A stretch of DNA of 64,000 nucleotides from Haematobia irritans (lineage: Eukaryota; Arthropoda; Insecta; Diptera; Muscidae). The notes beneath the pieces are model-generated. The model searched no databases and was not told the origin of the DNA. It worked only from the letters and a program-made list of their open reading frames with translations. Of this stretch, positions 36,237 to 47,046 are shown in pieces. Both the position numbers and the translations under genes were made by a program. The stretch is from assembly GCF_050003625.1 (NCBI RefSeq), contig NC_134398.1, positions 199,523,700 through 199,587,699 of the forward strand, in the 5' to 3' direction. Numbering within the stretch: the first letter of the stretch is position 1; every line of letters starts with the position of its first letter.

Positions 36237-37304
36237 CTTTTGACAAATTGGTTAAATCAGCCTGCTTTATGTTTTAGCTAAATTTTCTTAACTGACATAT
36301 GAATATCTCATTAATGATTCATGGTGAATCTTTAGTGAAGAGTACTAGAGCATCGACCCAACTGAACTTTACAATAATCTTTCGTGTGCTCTCCCAAAAA
36401 CAATAACTATGACCAATCGTATATTGTTATCACAACAAAGTGATACATATCTCGTTTTATTGTAAACAACTGTACGATGCTAGTGCTTGATTGTTGAACA
36501 AGTTACATTTGATGTAGAAGCAGCAATATTATTGGACCTCCAAAGCAAAATATGAACAATAATATTATTTTGGTTCTTTAACAAAAGCAAAAAATTCTAT
36601 ATTATGGTCATTTTAGGGGAGAGAGTCAAAACAATTGAACATCATAGAAATGAAATCACAAAGACACAAAACCCCATAAACGGGTATCCAATTTCGGAGA
36701 CGAACCATGACAGTTCATCTAAACACCCTAACCTGGCATATCAATATCCAATTATTTTCTATTCCAATAAATAAATGCTTTGTTATTACAGATGTATTGA
36801 TTTCCCTGGGTCATTCGATATTTTTTTCCTATTTTTTTGTTGTGAAAAGTGTTTTTATTTTCTCCTGATTTGTATGCTCATATGGACATGCTTTGATTTG
36901 TCAAAGAGCCCTGTCATTGAGCCTTGTACAAACAGTGAATAAATTGAATAGATATTTTCTAATAAAAATAAAAAAAAACTTTTGTGTAAACAATAAAATT
37001 ACCAATGCATGAAATATTAAAAAAAAAAAAAATATTTCAGAAAATTGTAGATAAAATTCATGAATTTGGAGATAAAATTCCCATGAGTTAATGAAAAACA
37101 CAAAATAAAAATAAACTACTTCTGGGAAAATTTTATGTTTCATAGTAAGTTAATTTTACGGCGGATGACCCAGCAACTCGATGTTCAGAGTGCTCAAAAA
37201 TGCAATTGTATGAGCCGATGTTCACTTTGCCGTTGTGAAGAATGATCCGTATTCGGTCGATCGATCAATGTCTTACATAATGGACCGGTAGAAATAAATA
37301 CGAT
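36237..37304. other. No gene recognised
   Basis: Non-repetitive sequence between the large array and a family B copy. The frame at 36901-37143 is A/T-rich translation with no domain. Confidence 0.55.
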
Positions 37305-38925
37305 AAAAATTTTTGAGGGTCTAAAATACCAGTATATTTAAATTTTCAGGCAAAGCGGATAAAAACTACCGATTCTAGCAGCCCACGAAAGAAATCCGGG
37401 AGGTAGGGCTATATGGGGGCTATACTAAAACATGGACCAATACTCTAATTTTTCGGCACACCTCTTAATGTTCTTCAAATACCTCTAGAATTTCAGACAA
37501 ATTGGGTAAAAGCATTCGTAGTTTTTCAAGAAGCCCAAGAAGTAAAATCGGGCGATCAGTCTATAAGCGACCTATACCAAAACTTGGACCGATACAGACC
37601 ATTTTCGACACACCTTTTTATGGTCCTAAAATACATCTAGATTTCCAATTTTAGGCAAGTCGAATAAAAACTACGGTTTCTAGAAGCTCAAGACCCCAAA
37701 TCGGGGGATCGGTTTATATGGGAGCAATATCAAAACCTGGACCGATACTCCCCATTTGCGACACACTTATTTGTGGTCTTAAAATACCTCTAAATTTTCA
37801 ATTTCAAGCAAATCGGATAGACGCCCAAGAAGTAAAATCGGGAGATCGGTCTATATGGGGGCTATACCAAAACATGAACCGATACTCCCCATTATCGACA
37901 CACCTATTTCTGGTCCCAAAATACCTCAAGATTTTCAATTTCAGACAAATCGGATAAAAAATACAGTATTTAGACGCTCAAGAAGTAAAATCGAGAGATC
38001 AGTCTATAGGGGGCTATACCAAAACATGAACAGATACTCCCCATTATCGGCACACCTATTTCTGGTCATAAAATACCTCTAGATTTCAAATTTCAGGCAG
38101 ATCGGGTAGTAAATACAGTTTCTATAAGCCCAAGAAATTAAATCTGGAGATCGGTCTATATGGGGGCTGTACGAAAACATGGACCGATACGGACCATTTT
38201 CGACACACCTCTTTGTGGTCCCAAAATACCTCTAGATTTCCAATTTTAGGCAAATCGGGATGTAAATACAGTTTCTATACGACAAAGAAATAAAATCGGG
38301 AGATCGGTGTATATGAGGTCTATACTAAAACATGGACCGATACACCACATTTTGGACACACTAATTTTTGGGCCTTAAATACCTCTAGTTTTTCAATTTC
38401 AGGCAAATCGGATAGAAAATACACTTTCAAGACGCCCAAGAAGCAAAATCGGGAAATCGGTCCATATGGACGCTATACCAAAACATGGACCGATAGGCAC
38501 CATTGTCGGTACACTTTGATGATGGTCCTAAAATACCTCTAGATTTACCATTTCAGGCAAATTGGATAAAAAACTACAGTTTTTTATAAAGCAAAGACGC
38601 CAAATCGGAAGGTCGGTTTATATGGGGACTATATCAAAACGTGGACCGATATAGCCCATCTTCGAACTTGACCTGCCTGTTAAGAAATCACGAATCTGTG
38701 CCAAATTTACATTCAAATGGACGATAGCGCCATTATTTAAGGCTGTAGCGTGATTACAACAGACAGACAGACAGACGGACATGCTTATATTGTCTTAGAA
38801 TTTCTCCCTGATCAATAATATATATACTTTATATAGTCGAAAATCGATATTTCGATGTGTTACAAACTGAATGACAAACTTAATATACCCCCATCACCAT
38901 TCTATGGTGGTGGGTAGAAAAACAG
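37305..38925 (+). mobile_element. Family B HINE-like element, 5' truncated
   Basis: Starts within the 153-bp units and contains nine or more of them (TATATGGGGGCTATACCAAA, ACATGGACCGATAC, ACACACCTCTTT), some with indels. ACAGACAGACAGACAGACGG, the tail (ATATTTCGATGTGTTACAAA) and the 3' terminus CCATTCTATGGTGGTGGGTA follow. The 5' region is missing. It carries the longest unit array of family B in the window. Confidence 0.88.
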
Positions 38926-39115
38926 GCGATCATTTGCTTGGAAGTACTTCGTGCGCGAACAACTTTCGCGCTCATAGGCGTAAATCAACCATTCATCTCA
39001 TGTCACGATGCCATAAACATGCTTCGAAAATCTGCGACGTATTTTTCTAAAGCATTTCTTTCGACCAATTGACCCGAACCTTTGTTTGAACGATTGACAA
39101 ATTTTGTAGGATCCA
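38926..39115. other. Short stretch, nothing recognised
   Basis: About 190 bp of mixed sequence between a family B end and an inverted MITE end. Confidence 0.45.
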
Positions 39116-39460
39116 ACCACTGTCGCCACACTTGATAGAATTCTACAAAAAATGGTAGATTTTTTACTGCTTAGTAGAGATTGGTAGATTTCGCAGGATA
39201 TTCCTCCCCAACTGAGACGTACTTCACAAATAACCGCTAGAATGAAAATGTTGACAAGAAATTCAAAAAGAAATAAATTTTTTCAAATTTCTTTTGGCAA
39301 TAACATTTTGCCAACATTTTATAAAGAAATAAAAATTTAACAAAATTTTCTTTGGCAATACCATGTTGAGAAAATTTTCTTTGGCAATAAAATGTTGACA
39401 AAATTGTCTATAGAAATAAAATTTTGTCAAAAATTTTCTATAGCAATAAAATTTTGTTTT
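39116..39460 (-). mobile_element. Inverted MITE right end plus 29-bp units
   Basis: CCACTGTCGCCACACTTGAT, TGGTAGATTTTTTACTG, GAGATTGGTAGATTTCGC is the right-end module read in reverse. Degenerate 29-bp units rich in CTTTGGCAATA variants follow (39245-39460). The outer end CACTGTCGCCAC corresponds to CACGGTTGCCAC with decay. Confidence 0.75.
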
Positions 39461-39838
39461 GATCTCAGCTTTAAAACCATTGCGTTGACTAAACTACAAG
39501 AGTAGCTTAATCAATAGAGGGAAATAATGTTTGTCAAATTCAGTTGGGCAAAGCCTTATATACTGCAAGATGGTTGGATGGACGCACGTTTCGGAATTAC
39601 CACATTCCTCATCAGCATCCTCTACTTGCAACAAAACTATCAACTAATTATCAGAATAAATTCGGGTAGTTCACTTTGCAGTCTATAGGGCTTTGCCCAA
39701 ATAAATTTGACAAGCATACTTTTCCTCTGTTAGTTAAGCTACCCTTGTAGTTTAGTCAGCGCAATGGTTTTAAAGCTGAGATCAAAACAACAGATATGAT
39801 TGAAGTACAAACTAACAATAAAAAACAAAAATGAAATA
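39461..39838. mobile_element. Foldback element, copy 2 (both arms)
   Basis: The left arm (TTTTGATCTCAGCTTTAAAA, CCATTGCGTTGACTAAACTA, GTTGGGCAAAGCC) and an inverted right arm (GGGCTTTGCCCAAATAAATT, GTAGTTTAGTCAGCGCAATG, GTTTTAAAGCTGAGATCAAA) are each about 100 bp or more. The loop between them contains GATGGTTGGATGGACGCACG and CATCAGCATCCTCTACTTGC. It sits inside a 29-bp array. Related halves are at 5376-5650 and 54443-54640. Confidence 0.85.
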
Positions 39839-41806
39839 AAATGTTGTCAACATTTTCTATAGAAATAAAATTTTGACAAGATTTCCTTTGGCAACAAAAT
39901 GTTGACAAATTTTTTTGGCAATAAAATATTGACAAAATTTTCAATAGAAATAAAATTAAAAAAAAATCTATGAAATAAAATTTTGAAAAAAAAAAATTCT
40001 ATAGAAATATAACCTTGAAAATAATTTCTATAGAAATAAAACTTTAGCAAGACTTTCCATAGAAATAAAATTTTAATTAAATTTTCTATACAAATAAAAG
40101 TTGAACAAAATTTTCTATAGCAATAACATTTTTTCAAAATTTTCCATAGAAATAAAAGTTGGCAATAAAGTTTTGACAAAATTTTCTATAGAAATAAGGT
40201 TTTGACAAAATTTTCTATAGAAATAAAATTTTGGCAAAATGTTCTATAAAAATAAAATTTTCTATAGAAATAAAATTTTGACAAAAGTTTCTATAGAAAT
40301 AAAATTTTGACAAAAATTTATATAGAAATAAAATTTTGACAAAATTTTCTATAGAAATAAAATTTTGACAAAATTTTCTATAGAAAGAAAATTTTGACAA
40401 AATTTTCTATAGAAATACAAGTTGAAAAAAAAATTATTTGGCAATAAAATTTTGACCAAATATTTTATAGAACTAAAGTTATGGAAAAATATTCTATAGA
40501 AATAAAATTTTGACAAGATTTCCTTTGGCAACAAAATGTCGACAATTTTTTTTTTTGGCAATAAAATATTGACAAAATTTTCAATAGAAATAAAATCTTG
40601 ACAAAAAAATTATATAGAAATAAAATTTTGAAAAAATTTTCTGTAGAAATAAAATCTTGAAAATAATTTCTATAGAAATTAAACTTTGGCAAGACTTTCC
40701 ATAGAAATAAAATTTTAATTAAATTGTCTATACAAATACGAGTTGAACAAAAATGTCTATAGCAATAACATTTTTTCAAAATTTTGAATAGAAATAAAAG
40801 TTGGCAATAAAATTTTGACAAAATTTTCTATAGAAATAAGGTTTTGACAAAATTTTCTATAGAAATAAAATTTTGACAAAATGTTCTATAGAAATAAAAT
40901 TTTGACAAAATTTTCTATAGAAAGAAAATTTTGACAAAATTTTCTATAGAAATAAAATTTTGACAAAATTTTCTATAGAAAGAAAATTTTGACAAAATTT
41001 TCTATAGAAATAAAATTTTGACAAAATTTTCTATGGAAACAAATGTTGACAAAATTTTCTATAGAAATAAAATTTTGACAAAATTTTCTATAGAAATAAA
41101 ATTTTGACAAAATGTTCTATAAAAATAAAATTTTGACAAAATTTTCTACAGAAATAAAATTTTGACAAAAATTTCTATAGAAATAAAATTGTGACAAAAT
41201 TTTCTATAGAAATAAAATTTTGACAAAATTTTCTATAGGAATAAAATTTTGACAAAATTTTCTATAGAAATAAAATTTTGACAAAATTTTCTATAGAAAT
41301 AAGGTTTTGACAAAATGTTCTATAGAAATAAAATTTTGACAACATTTTCTATAGAAATAAAATTTTAACAAAATTTTCTATAGAAATAAAATTTTGACAA
41401 CATTTTCTATAGAAATAACGTTTTGACAAAATGTTCTATAGAAATAAATTTTTGACAACATTTTCTATAGAAATAAAATTTTAACAAAATTTTCTATAGG
41501 AATAAAATTTTAACAAAATTTTCTATAGAAATAAAATTTTGACAACATTTTCTATTTGACAAAATTTTCTATAGAAATAAAATTTTGACAAAATTTTGGA
41601 TAGAAATAAAATTTTGACAAAATTTTCTATAGAAATAAAATTTTGACAAAATTTTCTATAGAAATAAAATTTTGACAAAATTTTCTATAGAAATAAAATT
41701 TTGAAAAAATTTTCTATAGAAATAAAATTTTGACAAAATTTTTTATAGAAATAAAATTTTGACAAAAATTTCTATAGAAATAAGTTGTGACAAATGGTAG
41801 CAATTT
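39839..41806 (-). repeat. 29-bp minisatellite array with a block duplication
   Basis: About 65 units in reverse orientation. A block of unusual units (ACAAGATTTCCTTTGGCAAC, AGACTTTCCATAGAAATAAA, GTTGGCAATAAA) at about 39850-40210 recurs at about 40490-40850, an offset near 640 bp. The units from about 40850 to 41790 are more uniform, consistent with more recent amplification. Confidence 0.94.
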
Positions 41807-41911
41807 TTCTTACAATAATAAAAGTTTGACTAAATATTCTGTAAAAGAAAGTTGCTACTTTCTCTTGTTGGTGCAAACTAAAAATATTTTAAACTTCAGC
41901 AAATTTACAAT

Positions 41912-42180
41912 TCAAGGGATGATCGAAAAAATAATAAATAAACTTATAAAATAATATTTTTTGAGAGTCAAATGTTCATGCAATATTAAATGTAAATTGG
42001 TCCCAATAATGTCTGAGGTTGTCCCAGTCTCACCATAAGTCGACTGCTGATCTTGCAACATGTGTTGGCATATAGCATGAATGATTTGCGCTACAATACC
42101 AATTTCGTTTGCGACCTCGACTGAATTCACCATGTCATCAAAATTCGTTTACGACCTCGACTGAATTCACCATGTCATCA
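41912..42180 (-). pseudogene. Possible mariner-like transposase remnant (N-terminal region)
   Basis: The frame at 41912-42133 contains QDQQSTYGETGTTSDI and LHLILHEHLTLKKYYF. These resemble the second helix-turn-helix region of many insect mariner transposases, where a TY.EI motif precedes ILHEHL..KK. Similarity stops there: the expected WVPH-like linker and all catalytic motifs are absent and the frame continues into AT-rich sequence. A 40-bp tandem duplication covers its start. This rests on remembered family motifs over about 35 residues and could be chance. Confidence 0.4.
42101..42180. repeat. 40-bp tandem duplication
   Basis: Two adjacent copies of a 40-bp segment (ACCTCGACTGAATTCACCAT, GTCATCA), at 42101-42140 and 42141-42180, differing at about two positions. 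Confidence 0.95.
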
Positions 42181-42299
42181 ACAAACAGTGGTCCTTGATG
42201 GAGCTTTATCTCCAAAAATTGAATTAAATTCATCGATGTACTGTTATAATGTCAAATTTTACGATAGAGTTGTCAGGGTTACCCAATCCCGAAATATAA

Positions 42300-43000
42300 A
42301 GGGATGTTTACTTTGTTCCCTTGGTAACAACAACTTTTTATACTTATTTCAATTGGTTTGACTACCACAAAAATCAATTAAGACATATAAATGAAAATAG
42401 ACAAATGCCCATTGTCTGATTTATGATGCATTATCTTCTTATAAAGGAAACTATAGAAATAAAATTTTGACAAAATTTTCGATAGAAATAAAATTTTGCC
42501 AAAATTTTCTATAGAAATACAATTTTGACACAATTTTTTATAGAAGTAAAATTTTGACAAAATTTTCTACAGAAATAAAATTTTGACAAAATTTTCTACA
42601 GAAATAAATATTTTACAAAAATTTCTATAGAAATAAAATATTGACAAAATTTTCTATAGAAATAAAATTTTGACAAAATTTTCTATAGAAATAAAATTTT
42701 GACAAAATTTTCTATAGAAATAAAGTTTTGACAAAATTTTCTATAGAAATAAAATTTTGACAAAATTTTCAATAGAAATAAAATTTTGACAAAATTTTAT
42801 TTCTAAAGAAAATTTTGTCAAAATTTTATTTCTATAGAAATTAAAGGGCTGTCTACTTTGTTCCCTTGGTTTGGCTACTACAAAAATCAATTAAGACATA
42901 CAAATGACAACAGACAAGGAAACATATAGATATTGTTCTGGCTGTTGCCCATTGTCAGATTTACGATGCGTTATCTTCTTATAAAGGAAATCGAAAAAGT
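42300..43000. repeat. 29-bp array flanked by a direct duplication
   Basis: About 140 bp at 42300-42440 (TTACTTTGTTCCCTTGG, ACAAAAATCAATTAAGACAT, CTTCTTATAAAGGAAA) recurs at 42845-42990 in the same orientation. Between them lies a 29-bp array (42448-42842). Most units are in reverse orientation, switching to forward at about 42795. The second copy has about 35 extra bases. Confidence 0.9.
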
Positions 43001-43694
43001 GGAAGGAAATCTTCAATAATTTATTGTCCAATTTTAACCTTTCAACAATGAATGTACTATATAAATATTTTCGCCTCACAATAATCACTTTATCCTTTTT
43101 GATTTTTCTCATTTCCTGTGAAAAATGCAAAAGATCTCATTGTCATACAAAACAAATTACAACATAATAACATTGTAAATGAAAAACGCCTTTTAACAAG
43201 ACCATTCTCCCTTGCCACACACATATCCTTGTGTGTGACTGTGTGTGCAAAAGCAAAATAAGTAAATACTTATATTCGCAAGATAATACACAGACAGATA
43301 AATTGAAAGGATGCAGAAGATATTTCACATAACATACTTCACTCGAATCTTATCTTGTGTGTATTTACAATTGGCGATTTAAAAGTAAAGGATTTTCCAA
43401 TCAAAAATAAAAAAAACCACCATTAAAAGGAATTTAAATATTGCAAAAAAAACGACCTTAATATAAAGAAAAATGTAGTTGTGGAAATGCACAAACTGCC
43501 AAGTAAATTTACATTCGTCGAAATTGCAATAAAAACAAAATTGAATATAAAATAAACGGCCAAGCAAAAAGAGCAATACCCTCGATAATTCGAAGTCTGT
43601 GTTTGGGAGGCAAATCACGCAAAGAAATCAAAAAGTTTCGTGTGCTATACTGCTGCCCTGAAAACAAAAACTAATAACCGGTTCCAAAGATTTT
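43001..43694. other. No gene recognised
   Basis: AT-rich non-coding DNA. Open frames at 43143-43618 are Phe/Leu/Tyr-rich with no domain. Confidence 0.55.
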
Positions 43695-44490
43695 GTCCTT
43701 GGGAACCACCTGCACGTTGTTGGCGGCGTACCACTCCATGGCCTTTTTACCTTAATGGCAAGATGCCAAATCCGGCCAAAACAGTACGGAACAACCGTGT
43801 TTCTTCAGGAAAGGCAGCAGACGTTTATTCAAACACTCTTTCACGTAAATTTCTTGGTTGACAGTCCCGGAAGCTATGAAAATGCTGCTTTTCAAGCCAC
43901 AGGTACAAGAGATGGCTTGCCAAACCAGATATTTCTTTGCGAACTTTGACAGTTTTATGTGCTTGAAAATATCTGCTACTTTTCCCCTTCCTTTTGCCGT
44001 ATAAAACTCCTGTCCCGGAAGCTGCTTGTAGTCGGCTTTGACGTAGGTTTCGTCGTCCATTACCACGCAGTCAAACTTCGTCAGCTTCGTACAGCCTCCG
44101 GGATCGCGCTTTGGCCGTCGTATTTTGTTTATCATCGCGAGTTGGAGTCACTACCTTCTTGTACGTCGATAGTCCGGCTCGTTTTTTGCCTCGATGCACG
44201 GTTGTAGACGATACACCCAGCTTATTTGCGGCATCTCGGAGAGAGAGGTTGGGGTTTCGCTTGAAACTACCGGCAACTGTCTTTGTCGTCTCAGCGGCTT
44301 CTGGTTTTCGATTTCCCTCCGATCCAGACTTCCTGTCTGTCGACAAACGTTCCCCAAATACTTTAATTACATTTGTAATGGTTGATTTGGCAACTTTTAG
44401 CGATTTTGCCAGCTTTGCGTGCGAGTAGCTCGGATTTTCACGATGCGCGAGCAAAATTTTGATATACTGCTCTTTTTGCTTGGACGGCAT
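43695..44490 (-). pseudogene. Tc1/mariner-superfamily transposase pseudogene (ITmD37E-like)
   Basis: A DDE/D transposase of the Tc1-mariner superfamily. The start MPSKQKEQYIKILLAH is at 44488-44490. An N-terminal bipartite DNA-binding region follows (KLAKSLKVAKSTITNVIKVF, then SLRDAANKLGVSSTTVHRGK). A single-base frameshift falls near 44095, at LYEADEV against TKLTKFDCVV. The next frame has the first catalytic aspartate in MDDETYVKADYKQLPGQ and the second in FWPDLASCH, where TAA (about 43753) replaces the expected tyrosine codon. In-frame similarity resumes (AMEWYAANNVQVVPKD) and ends near 43695, so the last catalytic residue and C-terminus are missing. From memory, the motifs best fit the ITmD37E group first described in mosquitoes; maT-type DD37D is the alternative. 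Confidence 0.88.
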
Positions 44491-44647
44491 TTTGACAACT
44501 GAAGAGTGAATTCCAAAATCAAAATAGGAGCAACATTCTATACACACACACACCTTCAAAATGAGGGGTGTTCAGGTTTTTGAAATGCAAAATTGAAAGA
44601 AATACGTCAAGTTTATATTGACCAAATTTTGACCGTATCACCCTTTA
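44491..44647 (-). mobile_element. 5' untranslated region and probable terminal repeat of the Tc1-like element
   Basis: Upstream of the transposase start, on the minus strand, the sequence begins about 44646 with AAGGGTGATACGGTCAAAAT, then TGGTCAATATAAACTTGACG, and AAACCTGAACACCCCTC. TA lies just outside it (about 44647-44649). I found no matching inverted end near 43.4-43.7 kb, so the element is truncated at the transposase 3' side. Confidence 0.65.
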
Positions 44648-44649
44648 TA

Positions 44650-45831
44650 GATTTTTCGTGATTAATATTTGTTAATGTTCTCTAATCCCGAACTATAAAC
44701 TGAGACCCTCGTATATTTGCTTTTAACTTAGCTTTGAGCTTGACCCAATGGTACAACATTGTACAGTTATTTGCTCATTTTACCTTTCTCGAAATATTCT
44801 ATGGGGATCTCAGCGTGGAACACCTAGAAGATGATTATCATCTGCCTTTCGGATAATTGGACAGTCTTCGCCCTTCTTTACAACAGCATTCAGTTTTGTA
44901 TATCTAATCAAAATTTTGTATTAGTCCTTTGCAATAAATCTTCAAACTAAGGAAAAACATTTATTTTATTTTTCTTTTGTCAATTATAAATCATTTACAA
45001 ATTGCTTTTCATGCAACTTTTTGCAAGTTACCTCATATCGTCCAGCGCCTTAAGTTTCATATCATAAAATAGCTAGGGAAATTTTCTACAAAAAAAAATC
45101 AAAAAAAACCCAGAGCAATTTAACTTATCTTTTATATGTAACACATACTAATACAATCAAATGAACTTTCTAAATTCAAATAAATAACATGACCAAGACA
45201 TATATTTTACGCAATGGAACTAAACCCCAATATGGGTGTACAAACTTTGGCACGATAATGAAGCTATTAGGTGAGGTAAAACGTTGTTTATCTCATCCTA
45301 ATGTCACAGTTGCAATATGATTTATGTAACGACAACGACAGAAAATCAGTCGAAATCTTTACTAATTCGAAAATTGACTACTCTTATTTCGAATGGATTT
45401 CCGCACCACTTACAGGAATGGACCATAAGTAACTCTCCCATAAAATGATTCTATACAATCTTTCCAGCACTTTCTATACTTAACTATAAACCATACAAAG
45501 TAATAGAAAATTTACCAATTATTTTGGTAAAAACATTTCTTTTAAATTCATGACACAATACCCTCATAGTAATTTTGTCCACAAATATGCAGACAATGCA
45601 AATAAATAAAAAATTGGAAAACCATAAAAGTCAATTTATTTTTTATAAATATATTAGACTTTGTATATAGATATATATAAAATATTTGTTTATATCGACC
45701 ACATTCCATATATACGATATATATACAGCTACAAAGTTATTGCAATGAAAAGAAACATACACCGAAAAAATCCTTACACATTTATATTGTAAACAAAAAG
45801 CATTTTGGGATTTAGCTTAATTTTATCATTT
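44650..45831. other. No gene recognised
   Basis: Non-repetitive, AT-rich. TATATATA runs occur near 45660-45725. No coding, RNA-gene or terminus signal seen. Confidence 0.6.
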
Positions 45832-45930
45832 TTATACCCACCACCATAGGATAGTGGAGGGTATTGGACTAAGACCCCATAAATTGTATATATGAAATTC
45901 TGAGTAGATCCCAGTAAAAAATACTTCAGC
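45832..45930 (-). repeat. HINE-like 3' terminus fragment
   Basis: TTTTATACCCACCACCATAG, ATAGTGGAGGGTATT, CTAAGACCCCATAAATTGTA and ATTCTGAGTAGATC keep a terminal hairpin and part of the tail, mixing A- and B-like bases. The middle of the tail is deleted and nothing upstream of it remains. Confidence 0.7.
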
Positions 45931-45971
45931 AGTAAGAGTTTTATTGCGCTTTTTGGTATACAATAAAGTAT

Positions 45972-46090
45972 GCAGTGCATCCACACAGTGCATGAATCGG
46001 TGGCAATAACGTAAACGCGTAATCAAAATAGTTTATGATCATTCGTTTACGTTATTGCAACCAATTCATGCAATATAGATGCATGAAAGG
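45972..46090. repeat. Perfect-looking inverted repeat (about 28-bp core arms, up to about 47 bp)
   Basis: GCATGAATCGGTGGCAATAA, CGTAAACG (45990-46017) pairs with the inverted copy at 46044-46071 with two mismatches in 28. The loop is 26 bp. Pairing continues outward more weakly through TGCATC..A on both sides. Function unknown. Confidence 0.85.
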
Positions 46091-46504
46091 TAGTGCTGTT
46101 TTCCTTCACGCCAACAATGCTATACCCAAGATTATATATCACTTCTGAGCAATATTTATATTAAAATGAGCAATTATATCAGCGCTATGAAGAAGCTGCT
46201 CTAAATTGGGACATCGCCCACAAAAATCAGCGCTGATTCGGTTGTTTTGTAAGCAGTTGGTACTGCCTCTCTTCCTTACAATCCTGCTGAAATTGCGATC
46301 CATTTTTTGCTGGGCATATAGCGATATACGTCCGTCCGGCTGTCCCAGAGTGCTTCAATCCCATACAATGAATGGACTGGACAAAACTAGGAGACATCCT
46401 ACGAAATCGAAACTTTGAGTGGCCTTGTTGATGGTCAAAACTAATAAAAATTATACATTCCTTACATCTAGGTTTTTTTCTAATATTTAGCATCTTGTAG
46501 GGAC
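46091..46504. other. No gene supported
   Basis: Overlapping open frames exist on both strands (46206-46418 plus, 46227-46547 minus). The minus frame has balanced composition (HCMGLKHSGTAGRTYIAICP) and might be a decayed element fragment, but I recognise no family. Confidence 0.4.
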
Positions 46505-46845
46505 CTACACGCTCACAAAAAATCGCTTCTGTAACATATACTCCCAAACATATTTTGCTTCAAGCATATATATTTTTGGGTATTGCCCAAACATTTATAT
46601 GTTTGATCTCTTCCAATATATAATATGTTTGAAAGCATATTGGTCTAAACAATATATGTTTGGGTAGTCTAAGTTCCAAACATTTTGTATTTTTGCATCC
46701 AAATTCAATAATGTTGTCTTCCAAAAAACAATATGTTATTATGTGACCATAAAATATGTTTGGAAGCATTTTGCACCCAAAAATATTATATGCTTAAAAA
46801 ATTCTCCCAAACAATATTGTGCTCAAAATATTAATTATTTTTTTA
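46505..46845. repeat. AAACATATATGTTTGG palindromic repeat element, copy 1
   Basis: Starts CTACACGCTCACAAAAAATC, then about 300 bp of repeated palindrome-like words (CCCAAACATATTTTG, ATATATGTTTGGG, AACATATTATG types). A second region of the same composition, with inverted terminus CTACACGGATGAAAAAGACT, is at 49000-49260. Confidence 0.65.
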
Positions 46846-47046
46846 TATATTTACAATCATAATGAATTATGAAAATAAACAGGTAATATAGGTGCTAACA
46901 ACATAGGTTTTCGACCTGAATGCTCAAAATTTTGTTTCTGCCCAATTGTATATTCCCCGAAATCTTTCTCACTTCCACGAGATTTTTTAGTTCTTAGCAC
47001 CTTTTTCTCTAATACAAACATTGTAGAAGAAATTATTCAATTTGAT

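Noticed and set aside
41912..42133. Confident mariner transposase call
   Set aside because: Only a stretch of about 35 residues resembles the family and no catalytic motif is present, so it is listed at low confidence.
46227..46547. 106-aa minus-strand frame with protein-like composition
   Set aside because: No recognisable domain, an overlapping frame on the other strand, and no supporting context. It could be a decayed element, but a gene call is not justified.
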